Assembly (NCBI RefSeq): GCF_900105985.1
Contig: NZ_FNUB01000005.1
Span: forward strand, 2,790,001-2,854,000
DNA: 64,000 nucleotides
Source of the DNA: Tenacibaculum sp. MAR_2010_89
GTDB taxonomy: Bacteria; Bacteroidota; Bacteroidia; Flavobacteriales; Flavobacteriaceae
Direction: 5' to 3'
A program made the position numbers and the translations under genes. A model generated the notes under the pieces. That model was not told the DNA's origin. It saw nothing but the letters and a program-made list of their open reading frames with translations, and made no database searches. The first letter of the stretch is position 1; the number at the start of each line of letters is the position of its first letter. Positions 60,997-64,000 of the stretch are shown piece after piece.

Positions 60997-62370
60997 ATGA
61001 GTATAATCCGACCAAGACTTAATGATTTTTATAATATTCCTATAACTCAAGAAGAGGTCGATTTTGCAATTCCGTTTATTGATGAGGACATTCCTTTGTA
61101 TGTTGACCCTTTCCTTCTTTGGAAATCACCTTCAATGCAGGATAATTCATTACATCTTTCAATAACTAATAGTTTTAACCAATTAGGTCATTTAATTTCA
61201 AATGGAAAAGAAAAAGAAGCATTAAATATACTTATAAGAGCATCTGAGTGTGACGAAGTTGGCTTAGGAAATTCAAAAACTAAAGTTGGTAAAAGAATTG
61301 GAAAGAAATTAGGTTTGAAAATTTTAAATCAATTCACGTCAATTCCACAATTACAAAAAAATGGATTTATTCATTTTGAGGAAATTCAACTATTAGTTGA
61401 TAATTTTTCAAAAGATAGAGTAAGTGATATTGCCTGTAATTTTATTCAATCGTTTTTAGTAGACTACACAATTGAACAGTCAGAAAAATATGGAATTCCA
61501 ATTGAAAAAATTAAACTAACGAACCTTTACAGTTCAAAAACAAATACTTTTGGAGAAGAGGATACCTACCTACCTATTAACCCAAATACTAAAACACCAA
61601 TAATTTTCACACCCAAAAGATGGTTAAAACATATTCCTTGGATAAATACAGATGACTATTTTAATAATTATTATGTCAAAAACATTCATAAAGAAGGAGA
61701 CGAATTTCCAGGTAAAATAAAATTATTAGATTTTAATAGACAGAACTATGATATGGTTCAAGCATACACAGCTATTAAAGAAAAACAAATAGAAAACTGC
61801 AAAAACGACCCTCTTTTTACTCAAATTCCAATTACGTCAGCCAAAAGAAAAATTTCAACGATAACAAAACTACCAACAGGTAAAACAAATAATGCAGATA
61901 GAAAATTTGAAGATAACGTATGTCAACTTATGACCTCGCTCGTTTATCCTCATTTAGATTTTGCTCAAGAACAAAGCAGAACCGAATCAGGTGTTCAAAT
62001 TAGAGATTTAATATTTTACAATAATAAATCAAGTGATTTTTTAAAAGAAATTTATGAGGCATATAATTGTAAACAGATTGTGATGGAACTTAAAAACGTA
62101 AAAGAAGTTCAACAGTCGCACATATTGCAATTAAATAGATATTTAAAAGAACAGTTTGGTGGGTTTGGTATCATCATAGCGCGAAATCCTATACCTAAAA
62201 AAGTAACTAAAAATATAATTGATTTGTGGTCAGCTCACAGAAAATGTATTTTAGTTCTAGACGATTCTGATTTAAAAATGATGACACAAGTTTTTGAAAG
62301 TAAACAACGAGACCCGATTGAAGTTATAAAAAAGAAATATATTGAATTTACGAGGGCTTGTCCTTCTTAA
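60997..62370 (+). CDS. PD-(D/E)XK nuclease-like protein, uncharacterised
   Basis: 457 aa, soluble. No named family is recognised, but residues ~300-400 have the layout of a PD-(D/E)XK nuclease: E305 (helix), D337 in RDLIFYN, E364-x-K366 in VMELKN and a Q378-x3-Y382 motif (LQLNRYL), the last typical of RecB-like and several defence nucleases. The N-terminal half (IPLYVDPFLLWKSPS, ~33-47) is of unknown fold. It is 11 bases ahead of two small paralogous genes and preceded by the repeated 130-bp promoter leader. A DNA- or RNA-cleaving effector is likely; the trigger is unknown. Confidence 0.7.
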   Translation: MSIIRPRLNDFYNIPITQEEVDFAIPFIDEDIPLYVDPFLLWKSPSMQDNSLHLSITNSFNQLGHLISNGKEKEALNILIRASECDEVGLGNSKTKVGKRIGKKLGLKILNQFTSIPQLQKNGFIHFEEIQLLVDNFSKDRVSDIACNFIQSFLVDYTIEQSEKYGIPIEKIKLTNLYSSKTNTFGEEDTYLPINPNTKTPIIFTPKRWLKHIPWINTDDYFNNYYVKNIHKEGDEFPGKIKLLDFNRQNYDMVQAYTAIKEKQIENCKNDPLFTQIPITSAKRKISTITKLPTGKTNNADRKFEDNVCQLMTSLVYPHLDFAQEQSRTESGVQIRDLIFYNNKSSDFLKEIYEAYNCKQIVMELKNVKEVQQSHILQLNRYLKEQFGGFGIIIARNPIPKKVTKNIIDLWSAHRKCILVLDDSDLKMMTQVFESKQRDPIEVIKKKYIEFTRACPS

Positions 62371-62381
62371 TAAGAAAAAAA

Positions 62382-62780
62382 ATGAACGCAACTGAAGTCC
62401 ACTTATTTGAAAAAACGCAAAGTCAACTTGAAGGCTTACTTACAGAAGTAACAATTCTAGCTAAGAAATCACCTAATGATGGAGTGAATAAATTTAAATT
62501 GAAATTTATTAATGAAATTATAGTTAATGGTAATAAGGTTCTTGGAAAAACATATAAACCATTAGATTCTTTTGAAAAATTTGACGAAGATGATTTACCC
62601 TCAAATAGCGATATTACATTTATCTTATCGCAATATTTGAATTGTTTTGAAAAAAAACGAGCCGATAATATATATCGCGAACAGAAATACGATGGTAACA
62701 AATACTTCTACGAATGGTATTGGTCTATCGACAAATCCAAATCTAAAATTAAAACGGCACCACCAAAAAAGATAAAATAA
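62382..62780 (+). CDS. Small acidic helical protein, paralogue of the next gene
   Basis: 132 aa from ATG 62382 (MNATEVHLFEKTQSQ); the longer frame overlaps the nuclease gene. All-helical, charged. The central part KKSPNDGVNKFKLKFINE and DDLPSNSDITFILSQY matches KKKPDDALNKFKVKNVNR and ESLPTNSDAILIIGQF in the next protein, so the two are tandem duplicates. A Trp/Tyr-rich, basic tail (YFYEWYWSIDKSKSK) is unique to this copy. Possibly immunity, adaptor or DNA-binding partner of the nuclease; unproven. Confidence 0.65.
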   Translation: MNATEVHLFEKTQSQLEGLLTEVTILAKKSPNDGVNKFKLKFINEIIVNGNKVLGKTYKPLDSFEKFDEDDLPSNSDITFILSQYLNCFEKKRADNIYREQKYDGNKYFYEWYWSIDKSKSKIKTAPPKKIK

Positions 62781-62781
62781 T

Positions 62782-63147
62782 ATGGGAAATAGAAAATCAC
62801 TTCCGACAGATGAAGAAGTTTTAAAATTTGAAATGCTCAATGAACTAACTGATTCAATCTATACTGAGATGAAAGAATTCTCAAAGAAAAAGCCTGATGA
62901 TGCTCTTAATAAATTTAAAGTAAAAAATGTAAATAGAGTACTTACCCAATTAAAGAGTTTCCTTAAAGATGAGCCTACTGTCGATTTTTTAGATTTATTA
63001 GACGATGAAAGTTTACCAACAAATAGTGATGCAATTTTAATTATAGGTCAATTCAAAGCATCAATGGACAATTTTAGAAATAAATACAAAACAAAATATA
63101 GAGTTTGGAAAACTATTGAAAATCCAAATGGTAATTCCAGTTATTAA
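62782..63147 (+). CDS. Small acidic helical protein, paralogue of the previous gene
   Basis: 121 aa, starting 1 base after the previous stop, so clearly co-translated. Shares the NKFKVK and LPTNSD core with its neighbour (about 30-35% identity by eye over ~85 residues) but lacks the aromatic tail. No signal peptide or known domain. Last gene of the cassette before the 139-bp palindrome. Confidence 0.65.
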   Translation: MGNRKSLPTDEEVLKFEMLNELTDSIYTEMKEFSKKKPDDALNKFKVKNVNRVLTQLKSFLKDEPTVDFLDLLDDESLPTNSDAILIIGQFKASMDNFRNKYKTKYRVWKTIENPNGNSSY

Positions 63148-63153
63148 AAAAAC

Positions 63154-63292
63154 GTTGGGTAACAACGTATATAAAAAATAGCGGTTATAGTGCTTAAAAG
63201 AAAGCATAAATAATAAAATTAAGGTCAGTTATAAACCGAAAAGTTAGTTCTTAAAAACCCGCTACTTTTCATATACAAACCCGTTAGCAAAC
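63154..63292. repeat. 139-bp imperfect palindrome, attC-like cassette end
   Basis: Ends are GTTGGGTAAC and GTTAGCAAAC. The inner arms GTATATAAAAAATAGCGG (63167-63184) and CCGCTACTTTTCATATAC (63259-63276) pair in 16 of 18 positions. The centre (63185-63258) has further weak pairing. No coding frame. Similar long palindromes follow single-operon cassettes in other Flavobacteriaceae (from memory), and the layout recalls integron attC sites, but an integron integrase is not in view. Confidence 0.65.
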
Positions 63293-63335
63293 ATTATGAC
63301 CCGTCCTAAAATAAGGCTACATAATTTTAAACATT

Positions 63336-63707
63336 ATGTACAAAAATGACAAAGTAATTAGACGTTACAGCGAACCTTTTAAATTAAAAATTTTAGCCGA
63401 ACTTACCATCGGAAAACACACAAAGAGCGAACTTTGTAAACTCTATTCCATTGCTCCTACAACAGTAAATGAGTGGATTAAAAAATACAACCGTAAAGAC
63501 TTAATGAACACCAGAGTAAAAGTGGAAACTAAAGACGAAATATCTAGAATTAAAGCGCTTCAAAAAGAAATAGAACAGCTTAAAAAATTACTACTTAAAA
63601 AAGATCTGGATGCTATGATCGAAGAATCCTATCTTGAAGTAGCGGCGGAAGATCTCGGTTACAAATCTATTGCTGATCTAAAAAAAAAGTTAAGTATAAA
63701 GCCTTAA
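63336..63707 (+). CDS. IS3-family transposase OrfA
   Basis: 123 aa DNA-binding protein. Helix-turn-helix FKLKILAELTIGKHTKSELC / KLYSIAPTTVNEWIKKY binds the IS ends, followed by a leucine-zipper-like helix (ISRIKALQKEIEQLKKLLLKK). Near its end the run A9G contains the slippery heptamer A-AAA-AAG, where a -1 shift would fuse it to OrfB. Confidence 0.9.
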   Translation: MYKNDKVIRRYSEPFKLKILAELTIGKHTKSELCKLYSIAPTTVNEWIKKYNRKDLMNTRVKVETKDEISRIKALQKEIEQLKKLLLKKDLDAMIEESYLEVAAEDLGYKSIADLKKKLSIKP

Positions 63708-64000
63708 TTAAAGCTAAAGAAAAAGCTAAGGGATTTGCTTCTTTAAAGACTATAACCCATTGTTTTGGACATAAACGTGACGCGTATTATAAATACAAAT
63801 CTAGAGCTGATAAACGTTTAAAAATAGAACAACAGATTATTAACATCGTTAAAAAAAGACGCAAATCCCTTCCTAGAGAAGGTGTAAGAAAACTTGTGAA
63901 ATCGTTAAATGTAGATTTTAATAAAGCTAATATTAAAGTTGGTAGAGATACTTTATTTAATGTGCTTAGAAAACATCAAATGTTAACCCTTAGAAGGAGA
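63689..64000 (+). CDS. IS3-family transposase OrfB (N-terminal part, made by -1 frameshift)
   Basis: 104 codons visible in the -1 frame after the A9G run, starting VKYKALIKAKEKAKGFASLK. Contains the OrfB N-terminal helical HTH_21-like region (KRRKSLPREGVRKLVKSLN) ahead of the DDE integrase core, which lies beyond the edge. No separate start is evident, so expression as an OrfAB fusion is expected. Confidence 0.85.

Larger units (their letters stand above)
63297..64000 (+). mobile_element. IS3-family insertion sequence (right end beyond window)
   Basis: Begins TGACCCGTCCTAAAATAAGG, with the TG terminus usual for IS3-type inverted repeats, immediately beside the 139-bp palindrome. Carries orfA and the first 104 codons of orfB joined by a frameshift site A9G (63680-63689). 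The right inverted repeat and target duplication are not visible. Confidence 0.8.

Noticed and set aside
63154..63292. Small toxin-antitoxin or peptide gene
   Set aside because: No sustained frame on either strand; the segment is dominated by the palindrome.

Overview
The window is AT-rich (protein-coding DNA roughly 30-33% GC by eye) and belongs to a marine-type member of the Flavobacteriaceae (Bacteroidota). The evidence is TAnnTTTG-type -7 promoter elements in front of many genes, two proteins with type IX secretion (T9SS) C-terminal sorting domains, several YwqK/MORN-like repeat proteins, a fused RibB with a degenerate RibA half, and gene content typical of Tenacibaculum/Polaribacter-like genomes. 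This is inference from the sequence; no 16S gene is present.

Layout. 1-7.5 kb is housekeeping: a truncated MATE pump, thiol peroxidase, a DgkA-type lipid kinase, FtsK, a LolA-like carrier, an LptF/G permease and RibB. 7.5-12.8 kb holds a divergent four-gene unit: a periplasmic TPR-CHAT protease and a subtilase on one side, an ECF sigma factor and a membrane-anchored anti-sigma-like TPR protein on the other. It looks like a protease-to-sigma-factor signalling system. 12.8-22 kb mixes a 2-oxoglutarate oxygenase, a nitronate monooxygenase family protein, YwqK-repeat proteins, two T9SS cargo proteins, MnmA, and two small double-glycine leader peptides that share an almost identical 30-bp upstream element. 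22-29.8 kb contains a sterol desaturase, a decayed LuxR-type regulator, ArgS, lipoamide dehydrogenase and an unrecognised two-gene unit.

29.9-40.7 kb is a stress and small-molecule region: pirin, MarR, FMN reductase, OsmC and DoxX, with a divergent MarR-GNAT regulator, plus a cupin, a PLP decarboxylase, a phosphatidylserine-decarboxylase relative and a metallo-hydrolase. 40.8-47.5 kb is a C2/fatty-acid module: isocitrate lyase, malate synthase, a divergent RamB/ScfR-like regulator with a perfect palindrome in the shared promoter, and an acyl-CoA carboxylase. 47.5-54.1 kb holds a LytS/LytTR two-component pair, an OmpA-family protein, a DUF3352-like gene that is frameshifted near its end, and YebC.

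54.2-64 kb is an accessory island. It starts with a tyrosine recombinase and continues with a membrane KAP-family NTPase, an SRAP-UmuC pair lacking UmuD, a PD-(D/E)XK nuclease-like gene followed by two tandem paralogous small genes, and an IS3-family element cut by the right edge. Two near-identical ~130-bp leaders, each containing a consensus promoter, precede the KAP gene and the nuclease operon. The nuclease operon is also bracketed by GTTACCCAAC / GTTGGGTAAC ends and followed by a 139-bp imperfect palindrome resembling a cassette recombination site. The two strongest candidates for undescribed systems are the CHAT/subtilase/ECF unit and the nuclease-plus-paralogues cassette.
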